This document shows, in pieces, positions 1-5,558 of a DNA stretch of 5,558 nucleotides. This stretch comes from Acholeplasmataceae bacterium (GTDB lineage: Bacteria; Bacillota_I; Bacilli_A; Izemoplasmatales; Hujiaoplasmataceae), in assembly GCA_012515085.1 (NCBI GenBank), contig JAAYZB010000226.1:1-5558 (forward strand), given 5' to 3'. Position 1 is the stretch's first letter, and each line of letters begins with the position of its first letter. Under the pieces are notes generated by a model. It did no database searches and was not told the origin of the DNA. It saw only the letters and a program-made list of their open reading frames with translations. The position numbers and the translations under genes are program-made.

Positions 1-45
1 CGTTTCCTTGTGCTCGAAATCACAAGCGATGATGACGTTTTTCAT
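1..45 (-). CDS. pyrF: Orotidine 5'-phosphate decarboxylase, first 15 codons (partial)
   Basis: Only the N-terminus, MKNVIIACDFEHKET, is in the window; the gene continues past position 1. OMP decarboxylases start with a short beta strand ending in an Asp that contacts the substrate ribose (usually ALDF), and IIACDF fits that strand with Cys in place of the common Leu. The ATG at 45-43 has a strong GGAGG ribosome binding site at 55-51, 5 nt away, placed inside the end of pyrD. The start overlaps the last 26 nt of pyrD in another frame, so translation is probably coupled. PyrF would decarboxylate OMP to UMP, the last step of the pathway, and its position after pyrK-pyrD is the usual one in Bacillota. 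The call rests on 15 residues plus context; the family assignment is likely but cannot be proved here. Confidence 0.8.
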   Translation of the reverse strand, partial: MKNVIIACDFEHKET

Positions 46-952
46 GCGCACCTCCAATCATTGATTTGATATTGGACCATCCCAGGTGTTGGATCAACCC
101 TGGGAGGGCTTCGATTATTTTTGGACAGGCAAACGGATCTCTGAGATTTGCACTGCCGACCCCAACCGCTGTCGCACCGGCCAAGATGAAATCAATTGCG
201 TCTTCTGCCGTCATGACACCGCCCATCCCGATGATTGGGATCGACACTTGTTCAAAGACTTGAAAGACCATTCGGAGCGCTACCGGTTTGATCGCCGGTC
301 CGGACAAGCCGCCAAACTTATTAGCCAGTACAGGCCGGGCTTTCTCGCGATCGATCGCCATGCCAACCAAGGTATTGATCAACGACAAAGCATCCGCTCC
401 GGCGTCTTCGACTGCTCGAGCGATGTCGACGATATTGGTCACATTGGGACTGAGTTTTACAATCAAAGGCTTCCGAGAATGCTGTTTCGATCGGCGAACA
501 AGATCGCTCGCGAGCGTGGCGTTGGTGCCGAATACCATCCCACCTTCTTGGACGTTGGGACAACTGATATTGATCTCAAACGCGCCGATTTGTGGCTCGG
601 AATTCAATTTGTCAATGACTTCGAGGTATTCTTCAACCACACTTCCGGCGATATTGGCAATGATGGGTTTCTGAAAGACTTGGGCAAGTTTTGGTAAAAT
701 CACCTCAATCACGTCATCCACTCCCGGATTTTGCAGCCCAATCGCGTTGAGCATCCCTCCGGGCACCTCCGCAATCCGCGGGGTGGGATTCCCAAACCTC
801 GGTCTTGCGGTAATGGCCTTGGTCGTCAAAGAACCTAATTGATTGAGATCAAAAAAAGAGGCATACTCCAATCCAAAACCAAACGTTCCAGAAGCGGGAA
901 TGATTGGATTATCGAGGGTCCATCCCAAAAAAGAAACCGTCATTATTCCCAT
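20..952 (-). CDS. pyrD: Dihydroorotate dehydrogenase class 1B, catalytic subunit
   Basis: Cytoplasmic FMN flavoprotein that oxidises dihydroorotate to orotate and passes electrons to the partner PyrK and on to NAD+. Length is 310 aa, normal for class 1B (about 300-311). Visible family motifs: NPIIPASGTFGFG (15-27), TTKAIT with the conserved Lys45, MLNAIGLQNPG (67-77), and NISCPNV (128-134). Cys131 there is the active-site base that separates class 1 enzymes from the membrane-bound class 2 (Ser). An NTLVGMAID segment near residue 195 and the IIGMGG and AVGVGSA phosphate/FMN loops complete the TIM barrel. The start at 952 is preferred because AGGTGA lies 6 nt upstream; the in-frame ATG at 943 (Met4) is an alternative that overlaps the pyrK stop by one base. 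The gene overlaps pyrK by 10 nt and pyrF by 26 nt. The tail HEKRHHRL is basic and lies in the part shared with pyrF. Confidence 0.96.
   Translation of the reverse strand: MGIMTVSFLGWTLDNPIIPASGTFGFGLEYASFFDLNQLGSLTTKAITARPRFGNPTPRIAEVPGGMLNAIGLQNPGVDDVIEVILPKLAQVFQKPIIANIAGSVVEEYLEVIDKLNSEPQIGAFEINISCPNVQEGGMVFGTNATLASDLVRRSKQHSRKPLIVKLSPNVTNIVDIARAVEDAGADALSLINTLVGMAIDREKARPVLANKFGGLSGPAIKPVALRMVFQVFEQVSIPIIGMGGVMTAEDAIDFILAGATAVGVGSANLRDPFACPKIIEALPGLIQHLGWSNIKSMIGGAHEKRHHRL
51..55 (-). promoter_or_regulatory. Ribosome binding site of pyrF inside pyrD
   Basis: On the minus strand GGAGG is followed by TGCGC and then ATG (45-43). The site lies in the last codons of pyrD, so ribosomes finishing pyrD pass over it. 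It is the main evidence that the short reading frame at the window edge is a real gene start. Confidence 0.8.
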
Positions 953-1668
953 ATGAGATCACCTGCGGAAAACACGGGACCATCCTTGCAGATTTGTGCT
1001 GGCCCTTTTTTCGTCATTATCGTACAACCCATACAGGCACCAAACCCGCAACCCATTCGTTCTTCGAGCGACATTTGCCCGTTGGTGGTTTTTTGGGCGA
1101 TCGCCTTCAACATGGCCATCGGACCCACCGCATAATAGTAGGAGTGTTGATACATTGCTTGATAAAGACAGACATTGCCCATTTCACCTAACGTTCCATC
1201 CATCGTGGTAATTGCCACTTGGCAAACACGCGATAGTTCGGAGATAAGACAAGCGGATTGTTTTGTATCAAATCCGAGAAAGGCTGTTGGTCGGATACCC
1301 CGCTCGTGAAGCCGTCTCGCCAAACCCAAAAGCGGAAATACACCCGATCCTCCACCAATCAAACAGACATCTTGGCGGTTGGGATCGATTCGAAAGCCAT
1401 TTCCGAGTTGTTCTAATACGTCCAGCGTGTCGCCTGGAATCAGCGTCGTCATATAACTCGTACCTCTGCCGATTACCTTGTAAAGAAGCGTCAAGCGATC
1501 ATTTTTTGAATCGGCAATTGAAAAGGGCCGTCGCAAAAAGAAATCGATTCCTTTGCTAATTTCGACCATCACAAATTGACCGGGTTCGTGAGGTTTCGCA
1601 CCGGAAAGAACCATTTGATAAACCTTATCCGCAAACCACTGATTACTTTGAACGACCAAACGACTCAT
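943..1668 (-). CDS. pyrK: Dihydroorotate dehydrogenase electron transfer subunit
   Basis: FAD and [2Fe-2S] subunit that pairs with PyrD in a heterotetramer and carries electrons from FMN to NAD+. The 241 aa length is near the family norm of about 255. Domain order: an FAD-binding barrel with RRPFSI at 46-51, an NAD(P)-binding Rossmann domain beginning GGGSGVFPLL at 105-114, and a C-terminal iron-sulfur cluster site with Cys207, Cys212, Cys215 and Cys227 followed by KDGPVF. The cluster spacing is C-x4-C-x2-C-x11-C; as I recall, the last gap in the lactococcal enzyme is 14, so the loop before the fourth Cys is short here. The ATG at 1668 lies 26 nt inside the end of pyrC, with AGGTGG at 1683-1678, 9 nt away. 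The homologous NfnA/SudB subunit is an alternative, but adjacency to a class 1B pyrD makes PyrK the sound call. Confidence 0.95.
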   Translation of the reverse strand: MSRLVVQSNQWFADKVYQMVLSGAKPHEPGQFVMVEISKGIDFFLRRPFSIADSKNDRLTLLYKVIGRGTSYMTTLIPGDTLDVLEQLGNGFRIDPNRQDVCLIGGGSGVFPLLGLARRLHERGIRPTAFLGFDTKQSACLISELSRVCQVAITTMDGTLGEMGNVCLYQAMYQHSYYYAVGPMAMLKAIAQKTTNGQMSLEERMGCGFGACMGCTIMTKKGPAQICKDGPVFSAGDLIWE

Positions 1669-2923
1669 CTTGAAATGCCACCTTCCCTTCCACCAATGTC
1701 ATGACCGGCCACCCAGAGCATTCCCAGCCGTCAAAGGGTGTGTTTCGGCCTTTGGAAAAAAAGGTGTTTTTATCGATTTTTCGCTTTTTATTCAAATCCA
1801 GAATGACCAAATCCGCGACACGGCCTTTCACGATCCGTCCCGCTTCCAAGTTCAATATCTTTGCCGGATTCAACGAAAACCAAGCGATGGCCTGTTGCAA
1901 GGAAGCCATACGGGTTCGGACCAAATTGGTGTAGATCAAGGGAAACGCGGTTTCCAATCCCACAACGCCAAACGGCGCTTTCTCCATTCCTTGCGCCTTT
2001 TCACTTGGAGCATGAGGGGCGTGATCGGTCGCAACGCAATCGATTGTTCCTTCAATCAACGCTTGGATCAGTGCGTATTTATCATCGACACCGCGTAAGG
2101 GCGGATTCATTTTGAAATCGCTGTTATCGACATCACGGTTTTCCAGCAATAAATGATGGGGTGTCACTTCACACGTGACTTTCTGATTGCGTTCTTTGGC
2201 TTCACGAACGATCCGAACCCCTTCTTTCGTGGAGATATGGCACACGTGATAACGAGCGTTGGTTTCTTCCGCAATCAGTATGTCCCGCGCAATCTGCAAT
2301 GTTTCTGGAAGTGACGTCATGGCCATCCATCCGTTTGATTCGGAACGCACTCCTTTATGGACAATTCCGCCAAACAGAAGTTTTTCATCCTCACAATGCG
2401 CTGCGATCAACGCTTCCAGTGAACTGGCTTTTTGCATCGCCTTATACATCAGATCGGCCGCTTGGATTCCCACTCCATCGTTGGAGAAGCCGGCCACTTG
2501 ATCAATCAAAGCCTCCATATCGACGATTTCTCCATGATCGGACAGCGATGTCGTGATTGAGGCATACGGCAAGACATGGACGCAAGCATCTGTTTTCACT
2601 TTATTCATAAAGGCATTTAGTTGTTTCAAATTGTCACAAACAGGTTTTGTATTCGGCATGGGGCAGATGGTGGTATATCCGCCCCTTGCGGCTGCTTTTG
2701 TCCCTGTGGCAATCGTTTCTTTATGTTCGAAACCTGGCTCTCGCAAATGCATGTGCATATCGATAAAACCTGGGGCAATGGTCATCTTGGTACAATCAAT
2801 CACACTCGCATCTTGATCCGAGATCGACGGGAGAAGATCAATGATGATTCCATCGTCGATCAAGACATCCAACCATTCGTTTTGTTCGCGGATCACAATT
2901 CCGTTTTTCAATAATGTCCTCAT
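1643..2923 (-). CDS. pyrC: Dihydroorotase, type I
   Basis: Zinc amidohydrolase that closes carbamoyl aspartate to dihydroorotate. From the chosen ATG (2923-2921) it is 426 aa, typical of Bacillus-type dihydroorotases. Metal ligands line up in order: the HMH pair at His57 and His59 in DMHMHLREPG, Asp149 in FSNDGVG (the metal-bridging position, and not a carboxylated Lys), His176 in AAHCED, His229 in CHIST and Asp300 in ATDHAPH. PMPNTKP (88-94) and KMNPPLR (271-277) bind substrate. A TTG three bases upstream (2926) is in frame, but AGGTG at 2933-2929 is only 2 nt from it and 5 nt from the ATG, so the ATG is preferred. The ribosome binding site overlaps the pyrR stop codon, with 8 nt between the genes, and the 3' end overlaps pyrK by 26 nt. 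Confidence 0.96.
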   Translation of the reverse strand: MRTLLKNGIVIREQNEWLDVLIDDGIIIDLLPSISDQDASVIDCTKMTIAPGFIDMHMHLREPGFEHKETIATGTKAAARGGYTTICPMPNTKPVCDNLKQLNAFMNKVKTDACVHVLPYASITTSLSDHGEIVDMEALIDQVAGFSNDGVGIQAADLMYKAMQKASSLEALIAAHCEDEKLLFGGIVHKGVRSESNGWMAMTSLPETLQIARDILIAEETNARYHVCHISTKEGVRIVREAKERNQKVTCEVTPHHLLLENRDVDNSDFKMNPPLRGVDDKYALIQALIEGTIDCVATDHAPHAPSEKAQGMEKAPFGVVGLETAFPLIYTNLVRTRMASLQQAIAWFSLNPAKILNLEAGRIVKGRVADLVILDLNKKRKIDKNTFFSKGRNTPFDGWECSGWPVMTLVEGKVAFQDESFGRSK

Positions 2924-2931
2924 CAAGACAC

Positions 2932-3438
2932 CTAGGATAAAATTACTTGTTCGATTCCGTCAGTTTCCTGAAAATGGACTTGGACTTTTTCGCTATGGCT
3001 CGTGGGGATGTTTTTCCCGACATAATTGGCCGTAATCGGCAATTCGCGATGTCCTCGGTCAATTAGAATGGCCAATTGTATTTTTGCTGGACGGCCGATT
3101 TCCATAACGGCATCCAATCCTGCGCGAATCGTTCGTCCGGTATAAAGGACATCATCTGCCAAAATAACGACTTTACCGGCGATATCGATTGAGGGCAGGC
3201 CTTTGGGCAACACTTCTTTGAGATCATCGCGAAAGGGGCGGACATTCAAAGGATAAAACGGGATTTGTATGCCCTCGATCGCTTCAATGTTTGCGGCGAT
3301 TCGCTTTCCAAGAATGATTCCGCGGGTTTGGATGCCGAGGATAACAACACTCGCCAAATCCTGATTTTTTTCAATGATTTCATAGGATATCCGGCGAATG
3401 GTCCGTTCCATTGTATTTTGATCCAATATGACCTTCAT
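2932..3438 (-). CDS. pyrR: PyrR: pyr operon attenuation protein / uracil phosphoribosyltransferase
   Basis: RNA-binding regulator of the phosphoribosyltransferase fold. With bound UMP it grips a hairpin in the pyr leader and promotes termination; many members also have weak uracil phosphoribosyltransferase activity. The 168 aa protein shows GIQTRGIILGKR (35-46), an RDDL segment (70-73), the PRPP-binding motif VVILADDVLYTGRT (90-103, with Ala94 where Val is usual), IDRGHRELPI (126-135) and GKNIPTSHSEKV (141-152), all characteristic of PyrR rather than Upp. A GGAGGA site ends about 8 nt before the ATG, and pyrB stops 20 nt upstream. Its RNA target is present in this same window (4391-4415), so it would control its own operon. 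It lies second, between pyrB and pyrC, whereas Bacillus subtilis has it first. Confidence 0.97.
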   Translation of the reverse strand: MKVILDQNTMERTIRRISYEIIEKNQDLASVVILGIQTRGIILGKRIAANIEAIEGIQIPFYPLNVRPFRDDLKEVLPKGLPSIDIAGKVVILADDVLYTGRTIRAGLDAVMEIGRPAKIQLAILIDRGHRELPITANYVGKNIPTSHSEKVQVHFQETDGIEQVILS

Positions 3439-3458
3439 AGATTTTCTCCTCCAATAAT

Positions 3459-4328
3459 TTATTCTGAGAATGCCCGTTTTAACACAGCCATTCGTACATA
3501 GACACCGTTATGCATTTGTTTCATGATCCGACTTTTCGAACATTCTACAGCATAATTGGATATTTCCACTCCGCGGTTATATGGCGCTGGATGCATAATG
3601 ATTGCGTGATCTTTCATTGAATGAACCCGCTCCTCGGTCAAACCAAATTCCTCATAATATGTTTCTCGGTTGAGCGCTAGATCGTAGCCATGCCGCTCAA
3701 ACTGAACTCTCAGCAACATGATGATATCCATTTCCTTGAGTGCCAACTCATAGTCGATATAAGGAGCCGAGCTGTCATTGAACTGCTCGGGTCCACAGAT
3801 GGATACTTCCATGCCCATCCGGGTCATCACGTCAATATTGGTATGGGCAACTCTGGAATGGCGAATATCGCCCACTATGGCGATTTTCAAACCGGCGAAT
3901 TTCCCGAATTCCTCTTGGATCGTCAGTAGGTCCAACAGACTTTGAGTCGGATGGTTCCCCGTTCCATCGCCACCAGAGAGAATTGGGATTTGAATCTTAT
4001 CCAGCTCGAGAAAATAATTGTTTGCCGGGTGCCGAACGACTAAAGCGTCGATACCGATCATCTCAAACGTCTTCAATGTGTCATAAAGACTTTCACCTTT
4101 TTTGACACTGGATGTCTCGACGTTGAAATTGATTGGAAGCATTCCGAGTTTGCTTTCTGCCACCATGAAGGAGTATTGCGTCCTTGTGGAGGGTTCGAAA
4201 AATGCATTGATGACCCGCTTGCCCGTCAAATCAGGATAATTCTTTCCCGCTTTGAATTCTTTGGCTTCCGTTAAAATCATCATGATCTCCTCGCTAGAGA
4301 GATCGGTGAGCCTGAACAGGTGCTTCAT
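3459..4328 (-). CDS. pyrB: Aspartate carbamoyltransferase, catalytic subunit
   Basis: Committed step of the pathway: carbamoyl phosphate plus aspartate to carbamoyl aspartate. From ATG 4328 it is 289 aa and begins MKHLFRLTDLSSEEI, matching the usual MKHL start of Bacillota PyrB. Carbamoyl phosphate site: STRT at 47-50, Lys77 in SVKKGES, and HPTQ at 126-129. The aspartate-side motifs are RVQFERH (207-213) and HPAPYNRGVEI (246-256). It ends at RMAVLKRAFSE, about 15 residues short of the Bacillus subtilis protein, losing only the variable tail. The reading frame stays open upstream to a GTG at 4406, but that codon lies in the loop of the PyrR-binding hairpin and the extension would encode the terminator, so it is rejected. 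No pyrI regulatory subunit is seen, so an unregulated trimer is expected. First gene of the attenuated operon. Confidence 0.96.
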   Translation of the reverse strand: MKHLFRLTDLSSEEIMMILTEAKEFKAGKNYPDLTGKRVINAFFEPSTRTQYSFMVAESKLGMLPINFNVETSSVKKGESLYDTLKTFEMIGIDALVVRHPANNYFLELDKIQIPILSGGDGTGNHPTQSLLDLLTIQEEFGKFAGLKIAIVGDIRHSRVAHTNIDVMTRMGMEVSICGPEQFNDSSAPYIDYELALKEMDIIMLLRVQFERHGYDLALNRETYYEEFGLTEERVHSMKDHAIIMHPAPYNRGVEISNYAVECSKSRIMKQMHNGVYVRMAVLKRAFSE

Positions 4329-4366
4329 AAAATAAAACCCCTTTCCGGCCTGTGGCAAAAAAGGGG
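4329..4366 (-). terminator. Intrinsic terminator of the pyr leader (attenuator)
   Basis: The 5' arm CCCCUUUUU (4366-4358) pairs with GGAAAGGGG (4346-4338): four G-C, three A-U and two G-U pairs. After a U-C mismatch the helix continues with GCC/GGC (4356-4354 with 4350-4348) around an ACA loop. The tract UUUUAUUUU (4337-4329) follows and runs directly into the pyrB ATG. This is a regulated attenuator in front of the operon, not the end of the upstream gene; its 5' arm can instead pair with the PyrR-binding region. Confidence 0.9.
4338..4344 (-). promoter_or_regulatory. Ribosome binding site of pyrB, within the terminator stem
   Basis: AAAGGGG on the minus strand ends 9 nt before the pyrB ATG and is the only purine-rich stretch at a workable distance. 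It can pair with the 16S rRNA end as AGGGG with one G-U pair. The same bases form the 3' arm of the terminator hairpin, so the folded terminator would hide the site as well as stop transcription. Confidence 0.7.
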
Positions 4367-4412
4367 ATGTGTCAGTAAGATGAATCGATTCCCTTGTTAG
4401 CCTCACAGGACC
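4347..4412 (-). promoter_or_regulatory. Predicted antiterminator pairing
   Basis: Bases 4412-4391, the core of the PyrR-binding hairpin, are almost fully complementary to 4366-4347, the 5' part of the terminator. Pairs: GG with CC (4412-4411 with 4347-4348), a bulged U, CCUGUG with CACAGG (4409-4404 with 4349-4354), bulged AG, GC with GC (4401-4400 with 4355-4356), AA with UU, and AAGGG with CCCUU (4395-4391 with 4361-4365). That gives 17 pairs, with two U-U or C-U mismatches. It excludes both the PyrR hairpin and the terminator, as expected for the UMP-poor state. Read by eye, with no energy calculation. Confidence 0.8.
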
Positions 4413-4415
4413 AAC
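4391..4415 (-). promoter_or_regulatory. PyrR-binding loop (anti-antiterminator)
   Basis: The transcript reads GUUGGUCCUGUGAGGCUAAC (4415-4396) followed by AAGGG. It matches the known PyrR target consensus ARUCCNGNGAGGYU followed by an AAGG-like segment. The upper stem forms G-C, U-A, U-A, G-U, G-C, U-G, C-G and closes on a CUGUGA hexaloop, which fits the conserved C-N-G-N-G-A loop. UMP-bound PyrR would stabilise this hairpin, block the antiterminator and let the terminator fold. The regulator gene pyrR is two genes' start sites downstream in the same operon. Confidence 0.93.
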
Positions 4416-4435
4416 TTAAAGTAACCTTCAAAGTC

Positions 4436-4464
4436 ATTATAGCCAAAGAGAGAAAGCATGTCAA
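4436..4464 (-). promoter_or_regulatory. Sigma-A-type promoter of the pyr operon
   Basis: On the minus strand TTGACA (4464-4459) is separated by exactly 17 bp from TATAAT (4441-4436), a perfect match to the housekeeping consensus at both boxes. Transcription should begin near 4427-4429, giving a leader of about 100 nt before the pyrB ATG. Such a strong promoter suits an operon whose output is set by attenuation rather than by initiation. Confidence 0.93.
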
Positions 4465-4496
4465 GAAACAATCCATTATTTTGCAAACTGCGCTGC

Positions 4497-5558
4497 TTAT
4501 TGAGTGGGGCAGAGATCCTTATCGATGGCTTCCGCCGCTTTCCGGCCGGCACCCATTGCCAAAATCACGGTCGCTGCGCCTGTCACCACATCGCCTCCGG
4601 CATAGACAAAATCGCGTGACGTAAGGCCAGAATCATTTCGGGTCACGATGCAACCCCAGCGATTTGTTTCAAGCTGGCTTGTTTGCATAATGAGGGGATT
4701 GGGTGTCGTCCCGACCGCAATAATCACGGCATCCGCATCAATTTTGTGTGTCGAGTTGGGATCAGGAATCGGTCGAGGCCTGCCCGAGGCATCGATGGTT
4801 CCGAGGAGCATCTTGACGCATTCCACGGACTTTACAAATCCCTTTTCATCTCCCGTAATGGCAATCGGATTGGTCAATGTGCGAAACAAGATCCCTTCTT
4901 CCACCGCATGATCGACCTCTTCTTTTCGTGCCGGTAATTCTTTCATGGAGCGGCGATAAAGAATCGTAACGGTTTCCGCTCCCAAACGTTTGGCGGATCT
5001 TGCGGCGTCCAAAGCCACATTTCCTCCGCCAACGACCGCCACATGTTTTGCCAAGAAAATCGGCGTGGCACTCCGTTTGTCAGCGGCTTTCATCAAATTG
5101 ACTCGGGTCAAATATTCATTGGCGGAATAGACTCCGTTCAACATTTCTCCCGGAATCTGCATAAAGTTTGGGAGTCCAGCCCCAGTTCCCAGAAAAACAG
5201 CTTGGACACCCTCCTCAAACAAATCATCAATCAGCAATGTTTTGCCAACAATGACATTTCTATGGATTTTGACACCGAGTTGTTCCAAACGATCGATCTC
5301 TCGTTTGACAATCGCTTTCGGAAGCCGAAACTCCGGGATCCCGTAAGCGAGGACGCCCCCCGGCAAATGCAAAGCTTCATAGACTTCCACGTCGTAGCCT
5401 TTGAGACATAAATCATACGCGCAGGACAACCCAGCCGGACCAGAACCCACCACTGCTACTTTGCGATGATTGGATTGGATCAGTGTGTTTTCCGTGGACA
5501 CATGTTGAAAATACCAATCGGCAACAAACCGCTCACAATAGCCAATCCCCACCGGTTC
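4497..5558 (-). CDS. gltA: GltA/NfnB-type NADPH-linked FAD oxidoreductase (glutamate synthase small-subunit family), 5' end missing
   Basis: The 353 visible residues are the C-terminal three quarters of a family usually about 460 aa long; the N-terminal cysteine-rich [4Fe-4S] domain lies beyond 5558. The visible part opens with EPVGIGYCERFVADW, the normal link after that domain, so no start codon is expected here. Counting from 5558: FAD-binding GSGPAG at 38-43, the GGVLAYGIPEFRLPK segment (67-81), a second Rossmann motif GGGNVALDAA (177-186), and YRRS (201-204), the arginines that read the NADPH phosphate. Near the end YAGGDVVTGAATVILAMGAGRKAA closes the FAD site. Such proteins act in glutamate synthesis or as the large subunit of NADH-dependent ferredoxin:NADP+ oxidoreductase (NfnB/SudA), and sequence of this part does not decide between them. 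Stop at 4497-4499; I see no terminator after it, so its transcript may run into the pyr leader. Confidence 0.88.
   Translation of the reverse strand, partial: EPVGIGYCERFVADWYFQHVSTENTLIQSNHRKVAVVGSGPAGLSCAYDLCLKGYDVEVYEALHLPGGVLAYGIPEFRLPKAIVKREIDRLEQLGVKIHRNVIVGKTLLIDDLFEEGVQAVFLGTGAGLPNFMQIPGEMLNGVYSANEYLTRVNLMKAADKRSATPIFLAKHVAVVGGGNVALDAARSAKRLGAETVTILYRRSMKELPARKEEVDHAVEEGILFRTLTNPIAITGDEKGFVKSVECVKMLLGTIDASGRPRPIPDPNSTHKIDADAVIIAVGTTPNPLIMQTSQLETNRWGCIVTRNDSGLTSRDFVYAGGDVVTGAATVILAMGAGRKAAEAIDKDLCPTQ

Noticed and set aside
347..358. 12-bp perfect palindrome GCGATCGATCGC
   Set aside because: It is inside pyrD over conserved codons, has no second copy nearby and is likely chance from GATC-rich codons.
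86..697. Plus-strand open frame of about 200 codons opposite pyrD
   Set aside because: It lies wholly antisense to a well-conserved gene and shows no recognisable motif or protein-like domain; it is explained as a shadow of pyrD codon use.
1095..1102. GCGATCGC, the HIP1 motif common in cyanobacteria
   Set aside because: I noticed a single copy in 5.5 kb, and the PyrR attenuator, PyrK and ribosome binding sites point to Bacillota.
2924..2926. TTG as the start codon of pyrC
   Set aside because: It is only 2 nt from the AGGTG site, while the ATG three bases on is at a normal 5 nt.
4382..4391. 10-nt perfect palindrome GAATCGATTC in the leader
   Set aside because: It lies between the PyrR loop and the terminator and could form only a 3-bp hairpin; probably a spacer, with no evidence of an operator.
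4329..4406. In-frame N-terminal extension of PyrB to a GTG at 4406
   Set aside because: The codon lies in the PyrR-binding hexaloop, the extension would translate the terminator, and PyrB homologs begin at MKHL.
4465..4496. Possible terminator just after the upstream flavoprotein gene
   Set aside because: Only a 3-bp GCA/TGC pairing is possible and no U-tract follows a stable stem.

Overview
The window is a single-strand (minus) block of de novo pyrimidine biosynthesis genes, cut at both ends. The organism looks like a Bacillota (Firmicutes) member of moderate GC. The signs are a PyrR-type RNA attenuator, strong GGAGG-like ribosome binding sites, a textbook sigma-A promoter, and a class 1B dihydroorotate dehydrogenase (PyrD plus PyrK). 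The OMP decarboxylase N-terminus (IIACDF rather than the common ALDF) and the gene order hint at a lineage outside Bacillus proper, possibly Erysipelotrichia-like. That last point is only an impression.

Layout in the direction of transcription (right to left). From 5558 to 4497 lies the C-terminal three quarters of a GltA/NfnB-type NADPH-linked flavoprotein, whose N-terminal Fe-S part is beyond the window. From 4496 to 4329 is a regulatory intergenic region. It holds a perfect-consensus promoter (TTGACA, 17 bp, TATAAT), then a leader of about 100 nt with a PyrR-binding loop, an overlapping antiterminator and an intrinsic terminator whose U-tract touches the pyrB start codon. Then come pyrB (aspartate carbamoyltransferase), pyrR (attenuator protein), pyrC (dihydroorotase), pyrK and pyrD (the two subunits of dihydroorotate dehydrogenase 1B), and the first 15 codons of pyrF (OMP decarboxylase). 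Junctions are tight: 20 nt, 8 nt, then overlaps of 26, 10 and 26 nt, so this is one operon with probable translational coupling.

Together PyrB, PyrC and PyrDK convert carbamoyl phosphate and aspartate to orotate, and PyrF makes the last step to UMP. PyrR, encoded as the second gene, would sense UMP and close the loop by stabilising the binding hairpin in the leader so that the terminator forms. The three competing leader structures can be written out base by base. Carbamoyl phosphate synthetase (carAB), a uracil permease (pyrP) and pyrE are not in the window; pyrE could follow pyrF.

I see no mobile elements, CRISPR arrays, RNA genes or signs of recent transfer, and no undescribed system. The most interesting features are the fully resolvable attenuator with a ribosome binding site buried in its terminator, and the pyrB-pyrR-pyrC order.
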